Positions 1-5,608 of a stretch of DNA of 5,608 bases are shown piece by piece. The position numbers were made by a program, and so were the translations under genes. The notes beneath the pieces are model-generated. The model made no database searches. It saw nothing but the letters and a program-made list of their open reading frames with translations, and was not told the origin of the DNA. The DNA is from Phyllobacteriaceae bacterium (lineage in GTDB: Bacteria; Pseudomonadota; Alphaproteobacteria; Rhizobiales; Ancalomicrobiaceae), in contig JAAYVT010000303.1 of NCBI GenBank assembly GCA_012517025.1, forward strand, positions 1 to 5,608, given 5' to 3'. Each line of letters opens with the position of its first letter. The first letter of the stretch is position 1.

Positions 1-447
1 CGACCGCGCATCGCCCTTGGTCAGCGCGGTGCCGGGGCAGGGCAGACCCGGCGGCACGTCGAGCCCGTCGATCAGCACGTGGGCGGGCGGCCGCGCCAGC
101 CCCCGCACCGCCCGCCGCATCGCGTCGAGCGTGGCGGCGCGAATGTCGGTCGCCTCGATCCGCGTCACCGACGACAGCGCGATCGCCACGCCGTGACCGG
201 CGAGGATCTCCTCGAACAGCCGTTCCCGTTTCTTCTCGGTGAGCTTCTTCGAATCGTTCAGCCCCGCCGGCACGGCCGACCAATCGAGCACCACGGCGGC
301 GGCGACCACCGGGCCGGCGATCGGTCCGCGTCCGGCTTCGTCGACCCCGGCGACCAGCCGACGCGGCGCCCCGTGGGCGCGTTCATGCATGTCGTCGGGG
401 GCGAGCGGCGGGGCGTCGAACAGGGAGGCTGTCTCACGCTTCGCCAT
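1..447 (-). CDS. rnhB: Ribonuclease HII, 3' end beyond window
   Basis: RNase HII cleaves the RNA strand of RNA-DNA hybrids and nicks 5' of single ribonucleotides misincorporated in DNA, starting ribonucleotide excision repair. The 149 visible residues start MAKRETASLF. The family signature VDEAGRGPIAGPVVAAAVVL lies at about residues 35-54 and supplies the first two catalytic acidic residues (Asp-Glu). It is followed by LNDSKKLTEKKRE, by the third acidic residue in VLIDG (about 127-131), and by the conserved KGDA near the cut end. The fourth catalytic Asp would lie beyond the window. The ATG at 447 is preceded by GGAGG about nine bases upstream. The start overlaps the end of the upstream VOC gene by 14 bp, so translation may be coupled. 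The N-terminal extension before the catalytic core (about 30 residues) is typical of alphaproteobacterial versions. Family assignment is secure. Confidence 0.96.
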   Translation of the reverse strand, partial: MAKRETASLFDAPPLAPDDMHERAHGAPRRLVAGVDEAGRGPIAGPVVAAAVVLDWSAVPAGLNDSKKLTEKKRERLFEEILAGHGVAIALSSVTRIEATDIRAATLDAMRRAVRGLARPPAHVLIDGLDVPPGLPCPGTALTKGDARS

Positions 448-889
448 CGGATGCCTCCGGCAGACGGGTCACGCCCTCGGCGTCGATGGGGAAGAACGGG
501 TTGTGGGCGACCTCCCAGAGATGGCCGTCGAGATCGACGAAGTGACCCGAATAGCCGCCCCAGAACACCTCGCGCGCCGCCACCGTGATCCGTCCACCCG
601 CCGCTTCGGCGGTCGTCAGGGCGGCATCGACGCTCGCTCGGTCGGGGAGGTTCCAGGCGAGGGTCACGCCGGCGAACCCGTGCCCCTCGGCCGGCGTGCC
701 GGCGTCTTCGGCGAGCGCCTCGCGTCCGTAGAGCGCCAGGATCACCCCGTTCATGTCGAAGAACACGACGTCCGCCGAGCTCGGCGCACCGCGCACCGCG
801 CCGAGCGCCTCGTAGAAGGCGGCGGCCCGACCGACGTCGGCGACGCCGAGGGTGACGATCGACAGACGCAAGGATGGGCGAATCGGCAT
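434..889 (-). CDS. VOC (glyoxalase/bleomycin-resistance fold) family protein
   Basis: This is a complete 151-residue protein of the vicinal oxygen chelate fold: two beta-alpha-beta-beta-beta modules that form a metal-binding or ligand-binding cup. The first module has LSIVTLGVADVGRAAAFYEA (about 9-28) and VVFFDMNGVILALYGREAL (41-59). The second has GVTLAWN (74-80) and the closing block VFWGGYSGHFVDLDGHLWEV (108-127), followed by AHNPFFPID. Glu126 and neighbouring His residues are candidate metal ligands. The substrate cannot be read from sequence: the VOC superfamily includes glyoxalases, dioxygenases, antibiotic-binding proteins and proteins without known activity. The ATG at 889 has GGAGG about six bases upstream. 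The gene starts 11 bp after the radical SAM stop and overlaps the rnhB start by 14 bp, so it is the middle gene of a three-gene unit. A role tied to DNA repair is not evident from the protein itself. Confidence 0.9.
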   Translation of the reverse strand: MPIRPSLRLSIVTLGVADVGRAAAFYEALGAVRGAPSSADVVFFDMNGVILALYGREALAEDAGTPAEGHGFAGVTLAWNLPDRASVDAALTTAEAAGGRITVAAREVFWGGYSGHFVDLDGHLWEVAHNPFFPIDAEGVTRLPEASDGEA

Positions 890-900
890 GGGGCCTCCGG

Positions 901-2028
901 TCAGAACAGCGAGAGTTGTACGCCGGCGGGATGCGGCGCCACGAATTTCGTGCAGTCGAGCCCGTCGCGGCGGGCGCGATGCAGTCCCAGCCGCTTCACC
1001 GCCAGATCGAACCGCCGCCGGATCGCCTCGGCATAGGGTCCGGCGCCCTTCATTCGCCGCCCCCAGGTCGCGTCGTAGTCTTTCCCGTCCCGCATCGAGC
1101 GGACGAGCGACAACACGTGGCGATAGCGGTCGGGGTAGTTCTCCAGCAGCCAGCCCTTGAAGATCTCCGAGACCTCGAGCGGCAGGCGCAACAGCACCCA
1201 GCCGGCCTCGCTCGCGCCGGCGGCGGCCGCCGCCTCCAGGATCCGCTCGATCTCCGGATCGTTGAGCGCCGGGATCACCGGGGCGATCAGCACCCCGGTC
1301 GGCACCCCGGCCTCGGCGAGGGCCCGCACGGCGGCGAGGCGCTTCTCCGGGCTCGAGGCGCGCGGCTCCATCGATCGCGAGAGGGCGCGGTCGAGCGAGG
1401 TGATCGACAGCGCCACCCGCGCCAGTCCCTCCGCCGCCATCGGCGCCAACAGGTCGAGATCGCGCAGCACCGACGCCGATTTGGTGACGATGGTCACCGG
1501 ATGGCCCGCCCGCGCCAGCACCTCCAGCACCTCGCGGGTGATCTTCCATCGCCGCTCGATCGGCTGATAGGGGTCGGTGTTGGTGCCGAGGGCGATCGGC
1601 CGGACGACGTAGTCGGGCGCCGACAGTTCGCGCTCGAGCAGCCGCGCCGCGTCCGGCTTGGCGAACAGCCGGCTCTCGAAGTCGAGCCCCGGCGACAGCC
1701 CCATGTAGGCGTGAGTCGGCCGGGCGTAGCAGTAGGCGCAACCGTGCTCGCAGCCGCGATAAGGATTGATCGAGCGATCGAAGCCGATGTCGGGCGAGGA
1801 ATTGCGGGTGACGATGGTGCGCGGCTTCTCGATCGTCACCGAAGTCTGGAACGCCGGCAGCTCGTCGAGCCCGTCCCAACCGTCGTCGAAATCGACGCGG
1901 CGCTCCCGTTCGAACCGTCCCGACGGATTGCTCGCCGCGCCTCGTCCGCGCCGGCGCGCGGCGGTGACCGCGCCGTCGGCGGCGACGTCGGTGGGGCCCT
2001 GCGGATCTTCTGGAATCGCTCGGTTCAT
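901..2028 (-). CDS. PA0069-family radical SAM protein (spore photoproduct lyase-like)
   Basis: This cytosolic iron-sulfur enzyme of the SplB-like group (COG1533) uses S-adenosylmethionine to make a 5'-deoxyadenosyl radical; its substrate is not established. Numbering from ATG 2028 (375 aa): the family N-terminal block RGAASNPSGRFE at 29-40; the radical SAM cluster motif CxxxCxxC in YRGCEHGCAYCYARPTHAY (Cys93, Cys97, Cys100); then GTNTDPYQPIE (148-158), VTIVTKSASVLRDLDLL (178-194), PVIPALND (250-257) and WGRRMKGAGPYAEAI near 322-336. The last five residues are QLSLF, matching the beta-clamp binding consensus. An in-frame TTG at 2058 would add ten residues, but it lies inside a LexA-type operator. 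ATG 2028 has TGAGG 12 bases upstream (rather distant) and gives the shorter N-terminus I would expect for the family, so I chose it. It is the first gene of the unit with the VOC gene and rnhB. Confidence 0.93.
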   Translation of the reverse strand: MNRAIPEDPQGPTDVAADGAVTAARRRGRGAASNPSGRFERERRVDFDDGWDGLDELPAFQTSVTIEKPRTIVTRNSSPDIGFDRSINPYRGCEHGCAYCYARPTHAYMGLSPGLDFESRLFAKPDAARLLERELSAPDYVVRPIALGTNTDPYQPIERRWKITREVLEVLARAGHPVTIVTKSASVLRDLDLLAPMAAEGLARVALSITSLDRALSRSMEPRASSPEKRLAAVRALAEAGVPTGVLIAPVIPALNDPEIERILEAAAAAGASEAGWVLLRLPLEVSEIFKGWLLENYPDRYRHVLSLVRSMRDGKDYDATWGRRMKGAGPYAEAIRRRFDLAVKRLGLHRARRDGLDCTKFVAPHPAGVQLSLF

Positions 2029-2052
2029 GCCGAGAGCATGCCTCAGGCGAGA

Positions 2053-2067
2053 GAACAAGACAAGAAC
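2053..2067 (-). promoter_or_regulatory. LexA operator (SOS box), GTTC-N7-GTTC type
   Basis: The plus strand reads GAACAAGACAAGAAC, a perfect GAAC-N7-GAAC direct repeat; on the minus strand this is GTTC-TTGTCTT-GTTC. This is the established LexA recognition sequence of alphaproteobacteria, which differs from the CTG-N10-CAG box of gammaproteobacteria. It ends 24 bp upstream of the ATG at 2028 of the radical SAM gene, a normal position for an SOS operator. The divergent glycosyltransferase-like gene starts 126 bp away on the other side, so it is a less likely target. Binding is inferred from the motif and its location. Confidence 0.75.
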
Positions 2068-2175
2068 ATGCCCGGAATTTCCGCGCCCATCGCCTTCGGA
2101 TCGCTGGTCGAGGCGTGCCGCTGCGTGTATGACACCAGCGAGATCCGCGCCTACGTTTCGCCGTCGCGCGCCGCC

Positions 2176-2180
2176 GGAGG
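2176..2180 (+). promoter_or_regulatory. Ribosome binding site of the GT2-like gene
   Basis: GGAGG lies directly next to an in-frame GTG (2181) and 12 bases before ATG 2193. Zero spacing rules out normal use of the GTG, so this site favours ATG 2193, although the spacing is longer than usual. Confidence 0.5.
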
Positions 2181-2192
2181 GTGTCCACCGAC

Positions 2193-2870
2193 ATGCTGTC
2201 CGTCATCGTTCCCACCCGCAATTCCGAAGAAGGACTGGCGCGCACGTTGTCCTCGCTGGTGGCGGGGGCGGCGGAGGGCGTGGTGCGCGAGGTGATCGTC
2301 GTCGACGATGCCTCCACAGACGGCACGCGGATCGTCGCCGACGCCGCCGGCTGCACCCTGGTCGAAGCCTCGGGGGGATGGTGCGGACGTGTCGCCGCCG
2401 GCCTTGCGGTGGCGCGTCGGGCGCCGTGGTTCCTGGTGCTGCCGCCGAACGTGTTTCTGGAGGGCGATTGGTTCCGCGAAGCGGCGAGCTTCGTCGATCG
2501 GGCCGAACGCGCCGGTCGCGGCGGTGCCACCGTCGCCGCCTTCCGCCTCGCCTTCGACGAATTCGGCTGGAAGGCTCGGCTCGCCGAACGCCTGCAGGCG
2601 ATGTCGCAGGGCCTGTTCGGCACGCCGTTGCGGGAGCAGGGCCTGCTGGTCTCGGCCGAGGCTCTGACCCGGGCGGCCCGTTCGGCGCCCGCCGAGGGTG
2701 GTCATGCGGCCCTCCTCGCCGCCCTCGGACGGCCGACACGACGGGTGCTGCGGGCCGATGCCGTGGTGCTGTCGCCGGCGGGGGGAGGAACGGCGGTTCC
2801 CGGCGTCGGCGGACTGCTGCGCATCGCGCTCGCCGGTCTGGCGCCGATCTTCGCCGGGCCGATCGGCTGA
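2193..2870 (+). CDS. GT2-fold glycosyltransferase-like protein, DXD motif replaced
   Basis: This 225-residue protein has the N-terminal nucleotide-sugar-binding half of a family 2 (GT-A fold) glycosyltransferase: LSVIVPTRNSEEGLARTLSS (2-21), then REVIVVDDASTDGT (32-45), whose Asp38-Asp39 correspond to the usual NDP-contacting acidic residues. Where typical members have a metal-binding LFLDAD segment, this one has WFLVLPPNVFLEGDW (79-93), so the DXD is absent. The C-terminal part (about 145-190) retains REQGLLVSAEAL and a leucine-rich block. Short GT2-like proteins with a similar replacement occur in rhizobial-type genomes, to my recollection; donor and acceptor are unknown and it may be catalytically altered. 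Start choice: GGAGG at 2176-2180 directly abuts the in-frame GTG at 2181, too close to serve it, and lies 12 bases before ATG 2193, which I prefer. The dedA-type gene follows 45 bp downstream. Confidence 0.82.
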   Translation: MLSVIVPTRNSEEGLARTLSSLVAGAAEGVVREVIVVDDASTDGTRIVADAAGCTLVEASGGWCGRVAAGLAVARRAPWFLVLPPNVFLEGDWFREAASFVDRAERAGRGGATVAAFRLAFDEFGWKARLAERLQAMSQGLFGTPLREQGLLVSAEALTRAARSAPAEGGHAALLAALGRPTRRVLRADAVVLSPAGGGTAVPGVGGLLRIALAGLAPIFAGPIG

Positions 2871-2915
2871 ACCGCAACGCGCCGCCTCGCGCTTCCGTGT
2901 CGGTGATCTGGTGAA

Positions 2916-3560
2916 ATGGACATCGCGGCCGCTCTCTCCGACCTGCTGACCTTCGTCGAGACCCACCGCGCCTATGCCGGGCTGGTCTTCGGCCTGATGG
3001 CCTTCGGCGAATCGCTGGTGGTGGTGGGCGTACTGATCCCCGCGACCGGGGTGATGATGGCCGCCGGCGCGTTGGTCGGCGCCGGCACGCTGCCCTTCGT
3101 CGATCTGTGGATCGGCGGGGCGCTCGGCGCCGCCCTCGGCGATACGGTCTCCTTCTGGGTCGGCCGTCGGCTCGGCCCGCACGTCCACCGCCTGTGGCCG
3201 TTCTCCCGCCATCCCGAGACGCTCGCCGCCGCTCGCGCGGTGTTCGCCCGTTGGGGCTGGGCGGCGATCCTGATCGGCCGCTTCATCGGCCCGTTGCGCG
3301 CCAGCGTGCCGACGGTGGCCGGCATGTCCGACATGCGGCCGGGCGTCTTCCAGGCCGCCAATTTCGGATCGGCGATCCTGTGGATCCCGGTGTTGATCGC
3401 GCCCGCCTCGATCGGCGCCGTCGCCTGGGATCGCTTCCGCGGCGGCGACGCGACCACCGCCGGCCTGCTGGTCGCCGGTCTCGCGGCGATCCTGATCGCC
3501 GCGGTCTGGGCTTGGCGGCGCCTGCTGCCTCGTCTGATGCGGCGCGACGGCGAGCCCTGA
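2916..3560 (+). CDS. DedA-family (SNARE-associated/VTT domain) inner-membrane protein
   Basis: This is a 214-residue polytopic inner-membrane protein. DedA family members are linked to membrane phospholipid or undecaprenyl-phosphate translocation, envelope integrity and proton-motive-force homeostasis; which activity applies here cannot be told. Family landmarks are all present: FGESLVVVGVLIPATG (30-45) with the conserved acidic Glu32, GDTVSFWVGRRLG (75-87) with Asp76, and the signature GRFIGPLRASVPTVAGMSDM (121-140) with Arg122 and Arg128, followed by FQAANFGSAILWIPVLI (145-161). A C-terminal hydrophobic helix spans about 181-200 and a basic tail (RRLLPRLMRR) follows. ATG 2916 is the only sensible start: a GTG 12 bases upstream runs into a stop at once. 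A weak GGTGA lies about nine bases upstream. The short gap from the GT2-like gene suggests a shared transcript. Length is normal for the family. Confidence 0.94.
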   Translation: MDIAAALSDLLTFVETHRAYAGLVFGLMAFGESLVVVGVLIPATGVMMAAGALVGAGTLPFVDLWIGGALGAALGDTVSFWVGRRLGPHVHRLWPFSRHPETLAAARAVFARWGWAAILIGRFIGPLRASVPTVAGMSDMRPGVFQAANFGSAILWIPVLIAPASIGAVAWDRFRGGDATTAGLLVAGLAAILIAAVWAWRRLLPRLMRRDGEP

Positions 3561-3568
3561 AACGCCGA

Positions 3569-3613
3569 CGGCCCGAACGTCTCCGCCCGGGCCGCCGCGA
3601 TCCGCGAGGATCG
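3569..3613. terminator. Paired hairpins in convergent spacer, probable bidirectional terminator region
   Basis: Between the DedA-family stop (3560) and the ETF-QO stop (3617) lie two inverted repeats. CGGCCCG (3569-3575) pairs with CGGGCCG (3588-3594) across a 12-base loop. CGATCC (3598-3603) pairs with GGATCG (3608-3613) around a GCGA tetraloop of the stable GNRA type. Neither is followed by a clear T-run on the plus strand; on the minus strand a short TTT follows the larger hairpin after several bases. The location between two convergent gene ends fits transcription termination, but intrinsic activity is uncertain. Confidence 0.4.
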
Positions 3614-3616
3614 ATC

Positions 3617-5293
3617 TCACATGTTGGGGTAGTTCGGCCCGCCGGAGCCTTCCGGGGTGGTCCAGGTGATGTTGCCGTTCGGATCCTTGATGTCGCAGGT
3701 CTTGCAGTGGACGCAGTTCTGCGCGTTGATCACGAAGGTCATCCCCTCCGGCTTTTCCATCCACTCGTAGACGCCGGCCGGGCAATAGCGGGTCGACGGA
3801 CCGGCGAAGACGCCGAGCTCCGACGATGTCTGCAGGGCCGGATCGGCGAGCTTCAGATGGATCGGCTGATCCTCCTCGTGGTTGGTGTTCGACAGGAACA
3901 CCGAGGAGAGGCGGTCGAACGAAATCTTGCCGTCGGGCTTCGGATAGACGATCGGCTTGCACTGAGCCGCCGGCTTCAGGCTCTTCGCATCGGTCTTGCC
4001 GTGCTTCAGGGTGCCGAAGAACGAGAAGCCGAACAGCTCGTTGGTCCACATGTCGAGGCCGCCGAGCGACACGCCGAGGATGGTGCCGAGCTTCGACCAC
4101 AGCGGCTTGACGTTGCGGACCTTCTTCAGGTCCTCGCCGATCGCCGAAGACCGCCACGCGGTCTCGTATTCGATCGGCTCGTCGTTGGCGCGCCCCGCCG
4201 CGATCGCCTCGGCGATCTTCTCCGCCGCCAGCATGCCGGACAGCATCGCGTTGTGGCTACCCTTGATGCGCGGCACGTTGAGGAAACCGGCCGAGCAGCC
4301 GATCAGCGCGCCGCCCGGGAACGACACCTTCGGCACCGACTGATACCCGCCCTCGGTGATGGCGCGGGCGCCGTAGGCGAGACGCTTGCCGCCCTCGAAC
4401 AGGTCGCGGATCGCCGGATGCGTCTTGAAGCGCTGGAACTCCTCGAACGGCGACAGATAGGGATTGTCGTAGTTCAGGTGAACCACGAAGCCAACCACCA
4501 CCTGATCGTCCTCGATGTGATAGAGGAACGAGCCGCCGCCGGTCTTCATGTCGAGCGGCCAGCCGAAGGAATGCTGGACCAAGCCCTTCTTGTGCTTCTT
4601 CGGATCGACCCGCCACAGTTCCTTGATGCCGATGCCGAACTTCGGCACGTCGCTCGCCGCGTCGAGGCGGTACTTTGCGATCAGCTGCTTGGCCAGCGAT
4701 CCGCGCACGCCCTCCGAGATCAGCGTGTATTTGCCGAGCAGCGCCATGCCGCGGGTGAAGCTGTCCTTCGGCTTGCCGTCGCGGCCGACGCCCATGTCGC
4801 CGGTGGCGACGCCGGTGACCCGGCCCGCCTCGTCGTAGAGGATCTCCGACGCCGCGAAGCCCGGATAGATCTCGACCCCCAGCGCCTCCGCCTTGGCCGC
4901 CAGCCAACGGCAGACGTTGCCGAGGCTGACGATGTAGTTGCCGTGGTTGTTCATGAGCTTGGGCATCATGAAGTTCGGCAGGCGGATCGAGCCGCCGGGT
5001 CCCAGCACCAGGAAGTGGTCGGCGGTCACCTCGACCTTCACCGGGCAATCGGGATCCTCGCGCCAATCGGGAACGAGGGTGTTCAGCGCGATCGGATCGA
5101 TTACCGCGCCGGAGAGGATGTGGGCGCCGACCTCGGAGCCCTTCTCCAGCACCACGACGGAGAGCTCCTCGCCCTTCTCGGCGGCGATCTCCTTCAGCCG
5201 GATGGCGGCGGAGAGACCCGCAGGCCCCGCGCCCACGATCACCACGTCGAATTCCATGCTGTCCCGTTCGGGAAGCTCCATCGCCTCGGTCAT
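3617..5293 (-). CDS. Electron transfer flavoprotein-ubiquinone oxidoreductase (ETF-QO)
   Basis: This monotopic membrane flavoprotein takes electrons from reduced ETF, which is charged by acyl-CoA and other flavoprotein dehydrogenases, and passes them to ubiquinone (EC 1.5.5.1). The 558 residues match the normal bacterial length. The FAD dinucleotide-binding motif VVIVGAGPAGLSAA is at 17-30, followed by the acidic strand end VVVLEKGSEVGAHILSGAVI (46-65). The family block GGYQSVPKVSFPGGALIGCS (315-334) continues into AGFLNVPRIKGSHNAMLSGM (335-354), the FAD- and quinone-proximal region. The C-terminal 4Fe-4S cluster ligands are Cys504 (RYCPAGVYEW) and Cys527, Cys530 and Cys533 (NCVHCKTCDIKDP). 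The protein ends in GGPNYPNM, typical for the family. ATG 5293 has GAGGAG nine bases upstream, which favours it over the internal Met5 and Met13. It stands alone on this strand, with no etfA or etfB in the window. No key residue appears to be missing. Confidence 0.98.
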   Translation of the reverse strand: MTEAMELPERDSMEFDVVIVGAGPAGLSAAIRLKEIAAEKGEELSVVVLEKGSEVGAHILSGAVIDPIALNTLVPDWREDPDCPVKVEVTADHFLVLGPGGSIRLPNFMMPKLMNNHGNYIVSLGNVCRWLAAKAEALGVEIYPGFAASEILYDEAGRVTGVATGDMGVGRDGKPKDSFTRGMALLGKYTLISEGVRGSLAKQLIAKYRLDAASDVPKFGIGIKELWRVDPKKHKKGLVQHSFGWPLDMKTGGGSFLYHIEDDQVVVGFVVHLNYDNPYLSPFEEFQRFKTHPAIRDLFEGGKRLAYGARAITEGGYQSVPKVSFPGGALIGCSAGFLNVPRIKGSHNAMLSGMLAAEKIAEAIAAGRANDEPIEYETAWRSSAIGEDLKKVRNVKPLWSKLGTILGVSLGGLDMWTNELFGFSFFGTLKHGKTDAKSLKPAAQCKPIVYPKPDGKISFDRLSSVFLSNTNHEEDQPIHLKLADPALQTSSELGVFAGPSTRYCPAGVYEWMEKPEGMTFVINAQNCVHCKTCDIKDPNGNITWTTPEGSGGPNYPNM

Positions 5294-5586
5294 CCCCGCG
5301 AACTCCTCGAGTCTCCTGCCTCGGTCGTGCCGAGGACCTCATCCCTGTCCCCGATCGCGCCCGTCCCCCGTGAGGGACCCCGGTCGATCGTCGCTCGCGA
5401 CGTCAGCCGCCGCCCGTCTCGAAATTCCCCCCGGGGTCGATCGGACGGTCCCGCCGACGATCCCGCGACGCTTCGGTATCGCCACGTCGGCGATCCTCGG
5501 TCTATGATCCTCGTGATCACTAGACGCTTTCCGACCTTCCGCCAAGGTGTCAGAAAGTGTCGTATAGGGAATATCGTCGCACCCCC
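5294..5586. other. Divergent intergenic region upstream of ETF-QO
   Basis: About 290 bp separate ETF-QO (minus) from the gene starting at 5587 (plus), so promoters for both should lie here. Visible elements: the GAGGAG ribosome site of ETF-QO near 5303-5308; hairpins CCTCGG/CCGAGG (5319-5324 with 5330-5335) and GTCCC/GGGAC (5363-5367 with 5374-5378), which would fold in the ETF-QO leader; an 8-bp palindrome GTGATCAC (5513-5520); and a GTGTC direct repeat with a 10-base period (5547-5551, 5557-5561) beside the most AT-rich stretch, TATAGGGAATATC (5563-5575). I cannot place a convincing -35/-10 pair; GTGTCA (5547) with GAATAT (5569), spaced 16, is the best plus-strand guess. No convincing gene is present. 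Confidence 0.5.
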
Positions 5587-5608
5587 ATGCAGCCCAACGA
5601 ACTCGCCG
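5587..5608 (+). CDS. Start of an unidentified gene, cut by right edge
   Basis: ATG at 5587 begins MQPNELA and the frame is open to the window end. Only seven codons are present, so no family can be read from the sequence. The ATG follows an AT-rich, promoter-like stretch and lies divergent to ETF-QO. A weak AGGGA about 16 bases upstream is too distant for a good ribosome site. In related alphaproteobacteria a uracil-DNA glycosylase gene is, to my recollection, sometimes found divergent from ETF-QO, which is one candidate, but this is context only and unproven. Confidence 0.4.

Noticed and set aside
2104..2133. Possible plus-strand promoter TGGTCG (2105) with TATGAC (2128) for the GT2-like gene.
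   Set aside because: The TATGAC box is acceptable, but the -35 matches only about half of the consensus, so I do not claim it as a feature.
2068..2295. Plus-strand frame from ATG 2068 beginning MPGISAPIAFGSLVEACR, just after the SOS box.
   Set aside because: The first 30 residues look somewhat protein-like, but there is no ribosome site and the frame runs out of phase into the GT2-like gene with a Cys/Pro/Arg-rich tail.
434..2623. Very long minus-strand open frame of 729 codons through the VOC, radical SAM and GT2-like regions.
   Set aside because: It is the VOC frame running upstream without stops in GC-rich DNA. Its upstream part is an Arg-rich shadow out of frame with the radical SAM gene and antisense to the GT2-like gene; the VOC gene starts at 889 with a good GGAGG.
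2151..4157. Long minus-strand open frame of 668 codons antisense to the DedA-family and GT2-like genes.
   Set aside because: Composition is charged and Gly/Arg-rich, its right part is an out-of-frame shadow of ETF-QO, and the opposite strand holds well-recognised genes.
5290..5520. Minus-strand frame of 76 codons (GTG start) whose stop overlaps the ETF-QO ATG as ATGA.
   Set aside because: The overlap looks like translational coupling, but the product is a Gly/Arg/Ser-rich string with no hydrophobic core or recognisable motif, starts with GTG and has no clear ribosome site. More likely leader DNA.
5339..5545. A second minus-strand frame of 68 codons (TTG start) in the same leader.
   Set aside because: TTG start, low-complexity basic composition, and it overlaps the other doubtful frame. 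No support as a gene.

Overview
The window looks like chromosomal DNA from a high-GC alphaproteobacterium, most likely of the Hyphomicrobiales (Rhizobiales) type. This rests on G/C-rich third codon positions, the protein family mix (ETF-QO, a PA0069-type radical SAM protein, a short GT2-like protein, DedA, RNase HII) and a perfect alphaproteobacterial-type LexA operator. I see no mobile element, phage gene, CRISPR array, tRNA or rRNA.

Layout. (1) Positions 1-2028, minus strand: a compact three-gene transcription unit read right to left, consisting of a PA0069-family (spore photoproduct lyase-like) radical SAM protein, a small VOC/glyoxalase-fold protein and ribonuclease HII (cut by the left edge). 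Spacings are 11 bp and then a 14-bp overlap, and each downstream gene has its own GGAGG. (2) 2029-2192: a divergent intergenic region containing GAAC-N7-GAAC at 2053-2067, just upstream of the radical SAM gene. (3) 2193-3560, plus strand: a GT2-fold glycosyltransferase-like protein followed by a DedA-family membrane protein, probably co-transcribed. (4) 3561-3616: a short convergent spacer with two hairpins. (5) 3617-5293, minus strand: a full-length electron transfer flavoprotein-ubiquinone oxidoreductase. (6) 5294-5586: about 290 bp of divergent non-coding DNA, then the first seven codons of a plus-strand gene that leaves the window.

The most interesting signal is the convergence of two independent clues on the radical SAM gene. 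Its promoter region carries a perfect SOS operator, and its protein ends in QLSLF, a consensus beta-sliding-clamp binding pentapeptide. Together with the co-directional RNase HII gene, this suggests a DNA-damage-inducible unit in which an uncharacterised radical SAM enzyme is recruited to DNA through the clamp, next to a ribonucleotide-excision enzyme. The sequence motifs are directly visible; the functional model is inference. The remaining genes are ordinary: ETF-QO passes electrons from flavoprotein dehydrogenases to ubiquinone, and DedA proteins act in membrane lipid and envelope homeostasis.
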